This document shows, piece by piece, positions 25,933 to 34,737 of a DNA stretch of 64,000 bases. This stretch comes from Pseudoalteromonas aurantia 208. GTDB lineage: Bacteria > Pseudomonadota > Gammaproteobacteria > Enterobacterales > Alteromonadaceae. The stretch's first letter is position 1. Each line of letters starts with the position of its first letter. The translations under genes were made by a program, and so were the position numbers. The notes below the pieces were generated by a model, which worked only from the letters and a program-made list of their open reading frames with translations, had not been told where the DNA came from and made no database searches. The DNA is taken from the NCBI RefSeq assembly GCF_014858725.1, contig NZ_AQGV01000015.1:1-64000 (forward strand), read 5' to 3'.

Positions 25933-26702
25933 AATCTGCTCGCTATATTTTGAGTGGCTAAAAATTGCTTCAACTCTTTTATATTTATTATGTTTTTGTG
26001 GAATACACTAGCGGCCAAAGCGCCATCTACGTGACTGCTTGTAAACACGTCGGCAAAGTCTTGCATGGTACCAGCGCCGCCAGAAGCGATAAGAGGTACG
26101 TCACATATTGCTCGAATTTGACTTAACTGGTCGTTATCATAGCCTTTTCTTACGCCATCTTGATTCATGCAGTTTAATACGATTTCACCTGCGCCAAGCT
26201 CTTGAACTTTCCTAACCCAATCTTGGGTTTTATAGCGTGTACGGCTAGACGCATTTGGATCTCCAGTCAACTGATAGACCAAGTATTCATCTGATTGTTC
26301 ATCATAAAAACTATCTATACCTACCACGACGCATTGTTTACCAAATTCATCATGTAATTCCTTAATAAGCTCTGGTCGGGCAATGGCAGGGCTATTAATA
26401 CTTATTTTATCTGCGCCTTGCTCGAGTACTTTCGCAGCATCCGCAACGGATTTAATGCCCCCAGCAACACAGAAGGGAATATCGATATGTCTCGCTATAT
26501 TTTCTACCCAATTTACATCCAGTAAGCGCTTTTCAACACTGGCGCTTATTTCATAGAATACTAATTCATCAGCGCCAGCTTCACTGTATAGTTTAGCAAG
26601 ATCCAATATATCTCCGACGACCTCATGACCTTTGAATTTGACGCCTTTAACAACTTGTCCATTCTTCACGTCTAAACAGGGAATTATGCGCTTTGATAAC
26701 AT
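25923..26702 (-). CDS. hisF: Imidazole glycerol phosphate synthase, cyclase subunit
   Basis: A 259-residue (beta/alpha)8 barrel that works with HisH to make imidazole glycerol phosphate and AICAR. RIIPCLDVKNGQVVKG contains the catalytic Asp, and GIDSFYD and LNCMNQDG carry the second catalytic Asp. The start lies 19 bp inside hisA. Confidence 0.98.
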   Translation of the reverse strand: MLSKRIIPCLDVKNGQVVKGVKFKGHEVVGDILDLAKLYSEAGADELVFYEISASVEKRLLDVNWVENIARHIDIPFCVAGGIKSVADAAKVLEQGADKISINSPAIARPELIKELHDEFGKQCVVVGIDSFYDEQSDEYLVYQLTGDPNASSRTRYKTQDWVRKVQELGAGEIVLNCMNQDGVRKGYDNDQLSQIRAICDVPLIASGGAGTMQDFADVFTSSHVDGALAASVFHKNIINIKELKQFLATQNIASRLCN

Positions 26703-27418
26703 TTTAGCGCCTCCTCAACTGTAAACGCATTATCTAATAACGATTTTCCAAGGATTATGCCGCTGACGCCAATCTTGACTAGTTTTTCTATGTCTTCTAA
26801 TGAACTTACCCCACCAGAAGCTTGAACCTTTATAGCAGGATTGTGCTTGCACAGTTGTTCGTAAAGAGTAAATGATGGACCTGTCATCGTGCCATCCTTA
26901 CTGATATCCGTACATAGAAAATCAGCAATGCCTAGGCTGGCATAAAAATCGACTAATTCGAACAAATCGACTTTCGCATCAGAAAGCCACCCATGTGTCG
27001 CGGGTGCCCACCCACTTTCAGTTTTATTAACATCCAGGGCGATAACAAAGTACTCAGGCCCAAATTCTTTTATCCAGTTCGATACTTCTGCTTGTTTATC
27101 GACCGCCATCGAACCAATAACAACTTGTGCGGCTCCTGCGTCAAGCCATTGCTTTACATCTTCATAGCTACGAATACCACCGCCGACTTGATAGGGTACA
27201 GATAACGCGCTGGTCGCGGCTTGAATTTGCAGCCACTGTTTATTTTTAGGGTCTCTGGCGCCCTCAAGGTCGACTAAGTGCAACTTTTCTGCACCACTTT
27301 GTTGGTAAGACATCAGTCGTTCATCTAACTGAAACGGATAAAATTGTGCGGTATCGTATTTACCTTGATATAGCCTCACAATCTGGTTTTGTAATACATC
27401 TAGCGCAGGTATGATCAT
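26684..27418 (-). CDS. hisA: ProFAR isomerase
   Basis: A 244-residue (beta/alpha)8 barrel that isomerises ProFAR to PRFAR. MIIPALDVLQNQIVRLYQG at the start matches HisA, and FLCTDISKDGTMTGP holds the second catalytic Asp. The ATG at 27418 (7 bp after AAGGA) gives the usual family N-terminus; another ATG lies one codon before it. The gene starts 11 bp after the hisH stop. Confidence 0.97.
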   Translation of the reverse strand: MIIPALDVLQNQIVRLYQGKYDTAQFYPFQLDERLMSYQQSGAEKLHLVDLEGARDPKNKQWLQIQAATSALSVPYQVGGGIRSYEDVKQWLDAGAAQVVIGSMAVDKQAEVSNWIKEFGPEYFVIALDVNKTESGWAPATHGWLSDAKVDLFELVDFYASLGIADFLCTDISKDGTMTGPSFTLYEQLCKHNPAIKVQASGGVSSLEDIEKLVKIGVSGIILGKSLLDNAFTVEEALKCYQSA

Positions 27419-27429
27419 CATAAATTCCT

Positions 27430-28020
27430 TTACAGCTGCCAATTTAAAAAGTTTTGTAACAAAGTTGCGCCAATTTTAGCGCTTCGTTCAGGGTGAAATT
27501 GCATTCCTGCATAATTATCTTTCGCTACGATTGCAGAAAAACGCTGACCATACTCACTCTGAGCAAGGGTTACTGAACTGACTGCATGCGCGAAACTGTG
27601 CACAAAATACACCTGGTCGTCGCTATTGATGTTTTCAGTTAATGGGTGCTTGATACACTCGCTTAAATTATTCCATCCCATGTGAGGTGCAGTTAAGTCT
27701 TTCACATCTAGTTGAGAGATCACGCCAGGTATTTTGCCGAGACAGTTTATATCGCCTTCTGCGGTTTTATCACAAAGTAGCTGCATACCTAGGCAAATGC
27801 CCATTAAAGGCTTTTGGTACTCATCAATTGCCGCATTCCACCCAGAGCTAGTAAGGCGCTCCATTGCCACTTTTGCATGGCCAACACCTGGTAATATTGC
27901 ACGGTCAAAGTGTACCAATTGCTGAGGATCAGTAATGACTTCGGGGGTAACACCCAGCCGCTCAAAGGCAAACCGCACAGAGTTGATATTGGCACACCCA
28001 GTATTTATAATTGCAATCAT
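27430..28020 (-). CDS. hisH: Imidazole glycerol phosphate synthase, glutaminase subunit
   Basis: A 196-residue class I glutamine amidotransferase subunit that feeds ammonia to HisF. GICLGMQLL holds the nucleophile Cys, and MQFHPERS the His-Glu pair. The ATG at 28020 overlaps the hisB stop by 4 bp (ATGA) with AAGGGG 5 bp upstream; a GTG at 28026 is less likely. Confidence 0.97.
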   Translation of the reverse strand: MIAIINTGCANINSVRFAFERLGVTPEVITDPQQLVHFDRAILPGVGHAKVAMERLTSSGWNAAIDEYQKPLMGICLGMQLLCDKTAEGDINCLGKIPGVISQLDVKDLTAPHMGWNNLSECIKHPLTENINSDDQVYFVHSFAHAVSSVTLAQSEYGQRFSAIVAKDNYAGMQFHPERSAKIGATLLQNFLNWQL

Positions 28021-29078
28021 AAGCACCCCTTAGAGCTTGCCGTTTGTTGGGTTATATCTTGGGCTATCGCCATTCTTAAAGCGCGTGAAAACGCTTTGAA
28101 TAACCCTTCAACTTGGTGGTGGCAATTTCCATCAGACACCGACAAAATTAGACTAAACTGTGCATTGTCTGCTAAAGATTTGAAAAAGTGCTCTACCATT
28201 TGCACATCCAAATCGCCGGTGCTCTGTCGTGTGAAATTGGCATTGAGTACAAATGACGCTCGCCCAGACAAATCTAGCTGGCATTCGGCTTTACATTCAT
28301 CCATTGGGAGTGAAAATCCATATCGGGCAATCTGTGATTTTGTACCAAGTGCTTGTTTTATCACTTGCCCCAAAGCAATGCCAACATCTTCTACTAAGTG
28401 ATGCTCATCAATATGTAAGTCACCTTTAGCGATAATATTCAAGCCTATATTGGCGTGCGTTCTTATTTGGTCTAGCATGTGGTCAAAAAATCCTAGCCCA
28501 GTCGAAATTTCGCCATTTTTTGTTTGGTCTAGGTTGGCTGATACGCTGATCTGTGTTTCTTTTGTATTACGGCTTACAGTCGCTTGCCTATTTAATGTCG
28601 TTAATTGTGTGACAATGTGGGACCAGCTTCCTTCATACAAAATGCCTTCAATGCATAAGTTTTCGGCAAGACCTATATCGGTTTGACGATCCCCAATCAC
28701 ATAAGATTTAGCAAGATCCACTTTGCCAGAGCGCATAATATCGGTCAGTAACCCGGTTTTAGGCTTACGACATTGACAGGCTTGCTCGTCAAAATGGGGA
28801 CATATGAGAACGTCTTCAAAACGTATGCCTTCACCTTCAAAGATCTCCATCATTTTGTCTTGTGCAATATCAAAGTCAGCAGTTGGGAAACTATCAGTGC
28901 CAAGCCCGTCTTGGTTAGATACCATGACAAGCTTGTAACCTGCATTTTGAAGTTTTAACAAGGCTGTTATCACATTTGGTAACAGCACGAGCTTTTCAAG
29001 GCTATCTACTTGCTTGTCTATTGCTGGCTCATCTATTAACGTGCCATCTCGGTCGATGAATAAATATGGACTACTCAT
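28017..29078 (-). CDS. hisB: Bifunctional histidinol-phosphatase / imidazoleglycerol-phosphate dehydratase
   Basis: A 353-residue fusion typical of gammaproteobacteria. The N-terminal HAD-type phosphatase has IDRDGTLIDEP (nucleophile Asp) and CPHFDEQACQCRKPKTG, with a zinc loop. The C-terminal dehydratase has GFFDHMLDQIRTH, DLHIDEHHLVEDVGI and VEHFFKSLA metal sites. It sits 10 bp after hisC. Confidence 0.98.
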   Translation of the reverse strand: MSSPYLFIDRDGTLIDEPAIDKQVDSLEKLVLLPNVITALLKLQNAGYKLVMVSNQDGLGTDSFPTADFDIAQDKMMEIFEGEGIRFEDVLICPHFDEQACQCRKPKTGLLTDIMRSGKVDLAKSYVIGDRQTDIGLAENLCIEGILYEGSWSHIVTQLTTLNRQATVSRNTKETQISVSANLDQTKNGEISTGLGFFDHMLDQIRTHANIGLNIIAKGDLHIDEHHLVEDVGIALGQVIKQALGTKSQIARYGFSLPMDECKAECQLDLSGRASFVLNANFTRQSTGDLDVQMVEHFFKSLADNAQFSLILSVSDGNCHHQVEGLFKAFSRALRMAIAQDITQQTASSKGCL

Positions 29079-29088
29079 GATTAATTCC

Positions 29089-30162
29089 TTACACCTGCGC
29101 AGAGATGGCGTTCAGCCAATCTTTTACAGATTTTAATTCTTGTTCATTACCAATTGATATGCGTAACCAGTTATCTTGGTTGTATAACTTAAATGGCCTC
29201 ATTATTAAACCTGTGTTGGTAGCAAGCGTTAAAAGTGCTTTGTCTTTTAATTGCAAAGTAACGAAGTTGCCTTCACCACTGAGTATTTTCGACACTGCGG
29301 GAGATTGCTCCAACCAATCTATGAGCGTTGCTTTTGCTTTATTCAAGATCACTACTTGGCGTCGCATTTGTGTAATTGCGTCGCTGCATAACGCATTGGC
29401 GGCAATTTGCGCCACAACAGTTGAAACTGGGTAGGGCGCGATTACTTTACGAACCGGAGCGAGTGTATTTTTGGCGCCTAACATGAAGCCAGTACGCAAA
29501 CCCGCTAATGCAAATGCTTTTGACAAGGTTCTCAATACAACTAGATTATCAAAGTCTTTGATTAATAATGCACAAGAATATGACTCAGAAAACTCAATGT
29601 ACGCTTCATCAACAACAACAATGGCTTTATTTGCTAGCGATTTAGTAAGTTCAGCAATCTTTTCTACAGAGGTGACGGCACCTGTTGGATTATTTGGATT
29701 ACATATAAACACCAGCTTACTACCTGACACAGCATTAATGATGTCTTTTACTTCACCATTGAGTAATAAGTCTTGAGATAAGCTGTTAATTTGAACATTG
29801 TGGGTATCGGCAGTTACTTTATACATCCCATAGGTTGGTAAGAACAGGGATATACGGTCTTTTGCCGGTTCACAATATGTACGTACTAAGAGTTCAATAC
29901 CTTCATCTGCACCTCGGGTCATAATGACCTGATCAGAGTCCACACTTGCATAAGTTGAATAGGCATCGATAACAACCTGAGGTTGTGGATCTGGGTATCT
30001 ATTTAAGGCGCGAATCTCGATGCACGCCTCTTTCGTATACGGACTTTCATTCGCGTTTAGCCAAGTATTGCCCGATATTTTTTCGCTTTTAGCTGAACTA
30101 TAAGCTGTCAATGCTGCTATGTTGTCAGGCAATAAGGTTGCTTGTGCTGGTTTATTCGTCAT
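29089..30162 (-). CDS. hisC: Histidinol-phosphate aminotransferase
   Basis: A 357-residue PLP enzyme of fold type I. WLNANESPY at the start, CNPNNPTGAVTS, VVDEAYIEFS and RTLSKAFALAGLRTG (with the PLP-binding Lys in SKAF) are diagnostic of HisC. The start overlaps the hisD stop by 11 bp. Confidence 0.98.
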   Translation of the reverse strand: MTNKPAQATLLPDNIAALTAYSSAKSEKISGNTWLNANESPYTKEACIEIRALNRYPDPQPQVVIDAYSTYASVDSDQVIMTRGADEGIELLVRTYCEPAKDRISLFLPTYGMYKVTADTHNVQINSLSQDLLLNGEVKDIINAVSGSKLVFICNPNNPTGAVTSVEKIAELTKSLANKAIVVVDEAYIEFSESYSCALLIKDFDNLVVLRTLSKAFALAGLRTGFMLGAKNTLAPVRKVIAPYPVSTVVAQIAANALCSDAITQMRRQVVILNKAKATLIDWLEQSPAVSKILSGEGNFVTLQLKDKALLTLATNTGLIMRPFKLYNQDNWLRISIGNEQELKSVKDWLNAISAQV

Positions 30163-31453
30163 TTTCTAATTGCTCCAATCTTACTTTTACGGCATAGGCG
30201 TGAGCGTCTAACCCCTCGGCCTTTGCAAGGGGGAGTATCGCCGTACTTAATGACTTAAGCCCTTTTTTCGATATTGTTTGGACCGTATATGTTCTAAAGA
30301 AATCTAATAGATTTAAGCTAGAATAAACTTTGCTATAACCATAAGTCGGTAACACATGATTGGTGCCAGATGCGTAATCCCCTGCAGATTCTGGTGTGTA
30401 GTCTCCCACGAATACAGAACCGGCATTGGTAACCAAGTCTAAGTATTTCTGAGGCTCTTTGAGTTGTAAGATTAAGTGTTCAGGCCCATATTCTGCTGAA
30501 ACTTTGAAAGCTTGCTCGATTGAATCAACTAATATCAAACTGCTATTTTTCATTGCTGCTTTTGCGATGTCTGCACGAGGCAGGCATGAAAGTTGTGAAC
30601 TGATAGCTTGCTGAGTTTGGTTAATTGTTTCCTGATCATTACAGAGTAAAATTACCTGTGAATCTTGGCCGTGTTCTGCTTGAGATAAAAGATCTGCAGC
30701 GATAAACTGAGGATTAGCACGCTGATCGGCAATGACCAGTACTTCTGAAGGGCCTGCGGGCATATCAATTGCGAATCCAGGTTGGTTTTGACTTAGCAAT
30801 TGCTTTGCCATAGTGACATAACTATTTCCGGGGCCAAAAACCTTGTTTACTTTAGGCACTGAATTTGTTCCAAACGCCATTGCTGCAATCGCACCCGCTC
30901 CACCGCTTTCAACAACCGTCGTGATGCCACATAATTTAGCGGCATATAAGATAGCTGGATCAATGCGTTTATCACCATTTACAGGCGTCGCGAGAACAAT
31001 TGTATTTGCGCCACTAAGTTGCGCACAAACACCTTGCATTAACACAGATGAAGGCAAAGGTGCACTGCCACCTGGCACATAAAGACCAACAGCATCAATA
31101 GCCTGATAGCGAAGCTCACATAGTACGCCTGCCGTAGTTTCCAGTTCGATGTTTTTTGGTCGTTGTGCTTGGTGAAACATTTTAATATTGTTATATGCGG
31201 TATCAATTGCCGCCTTCAGTTCCGTCGATAACGCGTGTGCGCTGTTATCTATCTCATCTTGCGGGACAATAAGTCTCACATTACTGCGTTTATCAAATTT
31301 CTCAGCAAATGTAATAAGTGCCGCATCACCGAGCTGTTTGACTTGCTCAATTATGTTATTAACAGTGGCTTCAATACTTGCACTGGCTGATACAGCTGGG
31401 CGCATTAGAGCGCCTCGCTGCTGTTGTGACGTCAAGTCGTTCCAACGGATCAC
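30152..31453 (-). CDS. hisD: Histidinol dehydrogenase
   Basis: A 433-residue zinc enzyme oxidising histidinol to histidine in the last two steps of the pathway. VGLYVPGGSAPLPSSVLM, KVFGPGNSYVTMAKQLL, AGPSEVLVIAD, QAEHGQDSQ and EHLIL carry the zinc and catalytic residues. It begins 4 bp after the hisG stop. Confidence 0.98.
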   Translation of the reverse strand: MIRWNDLTSQQQRGALMRPAVSASASIEATVNNIIEQVKQLGDAALITFAEKFDKRSNVRLIVPQDEIDNSAHALSTELKAAIDTAYNNIKMFHQAQRPKNIELETTAGVLCELRYQAIDAVGLYVPGGSAPLPSSVLMQGVCAQLSGANTIVLATPVNGDKRIDPAILYAAKLCGITTVVESGGAGAIAAMAFGTNSVPKVNKVFGPGNSYVTMAKQLLSQNQPGFAIDMPAGPSEVLVIADQRANPQFIAADLLSQAEHGQDSQVILLCNDQETINQTQQAISSQLSCLPRADIAKAAMKNSSLILVDSIEQAFKVSAEYGPEHLILQLKEPQKYLDLVTNAGSVFVGDYTPESAGDYASGTNHVLPTYGYSKVYSSLNLLDFFRTYTVQTISKKGLKSLSTAILPLAKAEGLDAHAYAVKVRLEQLENDE

Positions 31454-31457
31454 GTGC

Positions 31458-32357
31458 CTACTCCATCATTTTTTCAATTGGCATAACGAGAATTGAATTT
31501 GCACCCAATGTTTTTAACTCTTCCATGGTTTCCCAGAATAGAGTTTCACTGCTGACCATATGCAATGCGACGTATTCATCGCTGCCAGCCAGGGCAAGTA
31601 AAGTTGGCTGACCAGTGCCTGGTAGCAGAGCACAAACTTCGTCGAGCTTGTTTTTTGGTGCATGGAGCATAATGTACTTGCTTTCTTTTGCTTGTTTTAC
31701 GCCTTTCAAGCGCGGCATTAACTTTTCAATTAAAGCTAGTTTTTCAGGATCTTGAAGTGATGGGTTTTGAATAAGGCAAGCGTTAGACTCTAAAATTGTT
31801 TCTCCTTGCATTAAACCATTGGCTTCTAGCGTCGCGCCTGTAGAGACTAAATCACAGATCGCATCAGCCAACCCAGCTCTTGGTGCTACTTCCACCGACC
31901 CGGTAAGCATCACAGCGCTTGCATTTATATTTTCACGCTTAAGATATTGCTTTAATATTTCTGGGTATGTTGTCGCTATTCTTTTACCTTCAAACCATGA
32001 TTTTGATTGCTCACCTAATTCTTGTGGCCACGCAAGTGCTAAGCGGCAATAACCAAAATCTAATTTGGATAGCTTAATTACATCAGCGCACTGTTGTTGA
32101 TTTTGTCTTTCGGCTTGAGACTCTACAAGGACATTTTCACCAACAATGCCGAGGTCGCATACTCCGTCCATCACTAAACCTGGAATATCGTCATCACGCA
32201 CACGTAATACATCGATAGGCATGTTGGTTGAGTGCGCAATTAAACGCTGTTCACGTAAATTAAGTTTAACGCCAATTTGTTTTAAAAGGTCTTGGCAGTC
32301 TTTTGATAAACGGCCTGATTTTTGAATTGCGATACGTAGTCTATTTGTGTTGCTCAT
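31458..32357 (-). CDS. hisG: ATP phosphoribosyltransferase
   Basis: A 299-residue long-form HisG, the first and feedback-regulated enzyme of histidine synthesis. RLRIAIQKSGRLSKDC at the start, GICDLGIVGEN-like segment (GVCDLGIVGENVL), and the PRPP motif DLVSTGATLEANGL are present. The C-terminal ACT-like domain after residue 225 is the histidine allosteric site. It is the first structural gene behind the leader and attenuator. Confidence 0.98.
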   Translation of the reverse strand: MSNTNRLRIAIQKSGRLSKDCQDLLKQIGVKLNLREQRLIAHSTNMPIDVLRVRDDDIPGLVMDGVCDLGIVGENVLVESQAERQNQQQCADVIKLSKLDFGYCRLALAWPQELGEQSKSWFEGKRIATTYPEILKQYLKRENINASAVMLTGSVEVAPRAGLADAICDLVSTGATLEANGLMQGETILESNACLIQNPSLQDPEKLALIEKLMPRLKGVKQAKESKYIMLHAPKNKLDEVCALLPGTGQPTLLALAGSDEYVALHMVSSETLFWETMEELKTLGANSILVMPIEKMME

Positions 32358-32380
32358 AATTTATTTTCCTTAAGTTATAA

Positions 32381-32408
32381 AACTAAAAACCCCGAGGGAA
32401 CCTCGGGG
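32381..32408 (-). terminator. his operon attenuator
   Basis: Minus strand CCCCGAGG, loop TTC, CCTCGGGG, followed by TTTTT. It lies 23 bp before hisG and downstream of the His-rich leader peptide. Confidence 0.92.
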
Positions 32409-32482
32409 CGAAAATAAGCTATGATTTTTTGCTCGCCGGAGGTTCCTTTTAGGAATAACCCACCAGCGAAATACCTGACAGG

Positions 32483-32533
32483 TTATCCCGATGAATGATG
32501 ATGGTGATGTATAGCTGTCATAGTATTGAACAT
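32483..32533 (-). CDS. hisL: Histidine operon leader peptide
   Basis: A 16-residue frame, MFNTMTAIHHHHHSSG, with five consecutive His codons, preceded by GAAGAG 6 bp before the ATG. As in enterobacterial hisL, ribosome stalling at the His codons when charged tRNA-His is scarce should prevent the terminator at 32381-32408. The E. coli run is seven His codons; here it is five. Confidence 0.95.
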   Translation of the reverse strand: MFNTMTAIHHHHHSSG

Positions 32534-32568
32534 GGTTAACTCTTCGTTAGTATTTGATTACGTATATA

Positions 32569-32597
32569 GATAAACATATTTACAGAAAGTAACGCAA
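32569..32597 (-). promoter_or_regulatory. Possible sigma-70 promoter of the his operon
   Basis: Minus strand TTGCGT (32597-32592), 17 bases, then TTTATC (32574-32569). The -10 match is weak. Position is right for the leader ATG at 32533. Confidence 0.35.
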
Positions 32598-32664
32598 GCT
32601 TTTTTTATATAAGCTTTAGTATATCTTATAACTGCCGATAATAAGTTAAGGTAAACGGTAAGAG

Positions 32665-32901
32665 ATGAATCAAATGGATGCACTTAAACCATTGTTGTTT
32701 AACATTGTTCGTTTAGAGGTTCAGCATAAACCATTATTTTATATAGCTGGGGTACAAGAAAGTGCAATTGATAGAGTAAAATTAGAGCGTGCAAAAAAAG
32801 AAGAAATGAAAAAGAAAAAACAGCACATAGATGCAAAAAACAAACAAATTAGCAACAATCAAGACCCTGAAAGCGACAAACACCTTGATACATGGGCATA
32901 G
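32665..32901 (+). CDS. Small Lys-rich hypothetical protein
   Basis: A 78-residue frame between the his leader and the chemoreceptor. Residues 1-45 look like a compact domain (LLFNIVRLEVQHKPLFYI); residues 46-78 are highly charged (AKKEEMKKKKQHIDAKNKQ). The ribosome-binding site is weak (TAAGAG immediately before the ATG). No family is recognised. It could be a real small gene or a chance frame. Confidence 0.45.
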   Translation: MNQMDALKPLLFNIVRLEVQHKPLFYIAGVQESAIDRVKLERAKKEEMKKKKQHIDAKNKQISNNQDPESDKHLDTWA

Positions 32902-33046
32902 TGCTTATGTACTAATAAAAAAGTTGTAATTTTTAAGCCCTTCAAGATATAATTATTTTTAACTTACCAATATCATTACACTTTTACCTACTTAAGTGGT
33001 GAAAAGAAAAATGCAACGGACATGCAGTTTATTTAAGGTTGTAAAC

Positions 33047-34651
33047 ATGAGTCTTACTATAGTTCAAAAACTCTATGCTGCATTTTTTGCAGTATTGTTT
33101 TTACTTTCTGGCACTTCTGCTTTTGTAATTATTAAAGAAATTCAGATATCAGACGTAACAAAAGAAGTTGCACGTGACGACGTGCCTGGTGCATTTGTTT
33201 ACATGCAGCTTATCGATGAGCTCGGCGATGTAAATACGGCATTGTATGCAATAGTAAACAATGTTGATGGCGCCATTCTTACTTATAATAAAGATAAAAA
33301 TGAGTTATTAGGCTACTACGATCAATTGTATAAATTAGAATCTAAAAAGCCCGCAGATAGACGAGTTATGGCAGAAATAAAAAATTTAATTGATGCCGTA
33401 TTAGACATGTCTAATCAAAAGATAATTAATTCAACTGCATCTATGGAAGATAAGCTCAGGACTTTAATTGATGTTGAACAGCGCTATATATCTAAACTAG
33501 AGGATATGCTGGAATTAGGCGCGAATGAAGAAAGGGATGATACATCACGTGCAATGAACAAAATTCAGAACGAACTAGATTTACTTAATAAAGTGCTGGT
33601 GGTGATTACTCTTATTGCAATTGCCATTAGTGTTGTGATTGCGTGGCGGTTGGGAAGCTCTATATCGAAACGTTTAAAGTTGGTAGCTGCACAAGCGGAA
33701 AACATTGCCCAAGGCCGTTTAGATATTATGCCGCTTACCACAGGTAATACGGATGAAATAGGTGCTTTATCATCCTCTATAAACGATATGCAACGAGCTT
33801 TGACAACATTGGTAGGGCAAATCAAATCGGTAACCAGTGAGGTTGGTAGCAGCAGCTCAACGCTCGAAACAATTAATCAGCAAGTGGCTGAAGGGATCAA
33901 AGGGCAACAGCAAAAAGCAGATCAAATCTCTACTGCTGCGGCACAAATGAGTAGCTCTATTGCTGAAGTAGCCCATCAAAGTGTTGACGCAGCTGACATT
34001 GCAAACCAAGCGGGTAGCAGTGCAAGCCATGGAGGAAAAATTGTAAACGAAATGGTGCTAAGTATTCGCAACGTATCAACCACTATTCAAGACTTGTCAG
34101 ACTCAGTTGGTAACCTGGGGCAACGTGGTAAACAAATTGGCGAAATAATCAAAGTGATAAATGAGATTGCGGAACAAACTAATTTGTTGGCACTGAATGC
34201 TGCGATAGAAGCTGCACGTGCTGGTGAACAGGGGAGAGGGTTTGCCGTGGTTGCTGATGAGGTAAGAGGATTAGCAAGCCGAACTGCGACAGCGACACAG
34301 GAAGTTGCGGAATCGATAAGCGCGATTCAACAAGAAACGGATATAGCGGTCTCTAGAATGGCGCAAAGTACCGATGTGGTTGATAAAGGAGTGTCATTGA
34401 GTGAAGAAGCGTTGGCTGCGTTAGAGGATATAGTGAGTCAAGCGCAGACTGTAAATAGAATGATTGATTCAGTCGCGGCTTCAGCAGAAGAGCAAGCCGC
34501 GGTTACGAAGGAAATTAGTCATGATATTGCCGATATTAATGATATAGCCACTGTTGCGGTCGGTAACTCAGTGTCTGCTCAATCTGCCGCAAATGTACTC
34601 TCAGATAACGTTGCCCATCTTGAAGATGCATTAGGCAAATTTAAAGTCTAA
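33047..34651 (+). CDS. Methyl-accepting chemotaxis protein
   Basis: A 534-residue membrane chemoreceptor. Transmembrane helix 1 is about residues 10-30, a periplasmic four-helix-type sensor domain runs to about residue 170, transmembrane helix 2 is about 177-195 (VLVVITLIAIAISVVIA), followed by HAMP and the signalling domain. The tip IAEQTNLLALNAAIEAARAG and GRGFAVVADEVRGLA are near-invariant. The ATG at 33047 (AAGG 8 bp upstream) is preferred to a GTG at 32996. No che genes are nearby, so it would act through a distant array. The ligand is unknown. Confidence 0.95.
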   Translation: MSLTIVQKLYAAFFAVLFLLSGTSAFVIIKEIQISDVTKEVARDDVPGAFVYMQLIDELGDVNTALYAIVNNVDGAILTYNKDKNELLGYYDQLYKLESKKPADRRVMAEIKNLIDAVLDMSNQKIINSTASMEDKLRTLIDVEQRYISKLEDMLELGANEERDDTSRAMNKIQNELDLLNKVLVVITLIAIAISVVIAWRLGSSISKRLKLVAAQAENIAQGRLDIMPLTTGNTDEIGALSSSINDMQRALTTLVGQIKSVTSEVGSSSSTLETINQQVAEGIKGQQQKADQISTAAAQMSSSIAEVAHQSVDAADIANQAGSSASHGGKIVNEMVLSIRNVSTTIQDLSDSVGNLGQRGKQIGEIIKVINEIAEQTNLLALNAAIEAARAGEQGRGFAVVADEVRGLASRTATATQEVAESISAIQQETDIAVSRMAQSTDVVDKGVSLSEEALAALEDIVSQAQTVNRMIDSVAASAEEQAAVTKEISHDIADINDIATVAVGNSVSAQSAANVLSDNVAHLEDALGKFKV

Positions 34652-34663
34652 TGCTGCAGCCAA

Positions 34664-34691
34664 GCGTATAGAGGTGACTTGCTCTATACGC
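34664..34691. repeat. Perfect inverted repeat after the chemoreceptor gene
   Basis: GCGTATAGAG, 8-base loop, CTCTATACGC. It has no T-run after it, so it is an incomplete terminator or an mRNA-stabilising stem. It lies between the chemoreceptor stop and the TTG start of the helicase gene. Confidence 0.6.
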
Positions 34692-34737
34692 CAACTATTC
34701 GTACAATTATCGAAACTATTCTAGTAGTACTAAAAAT

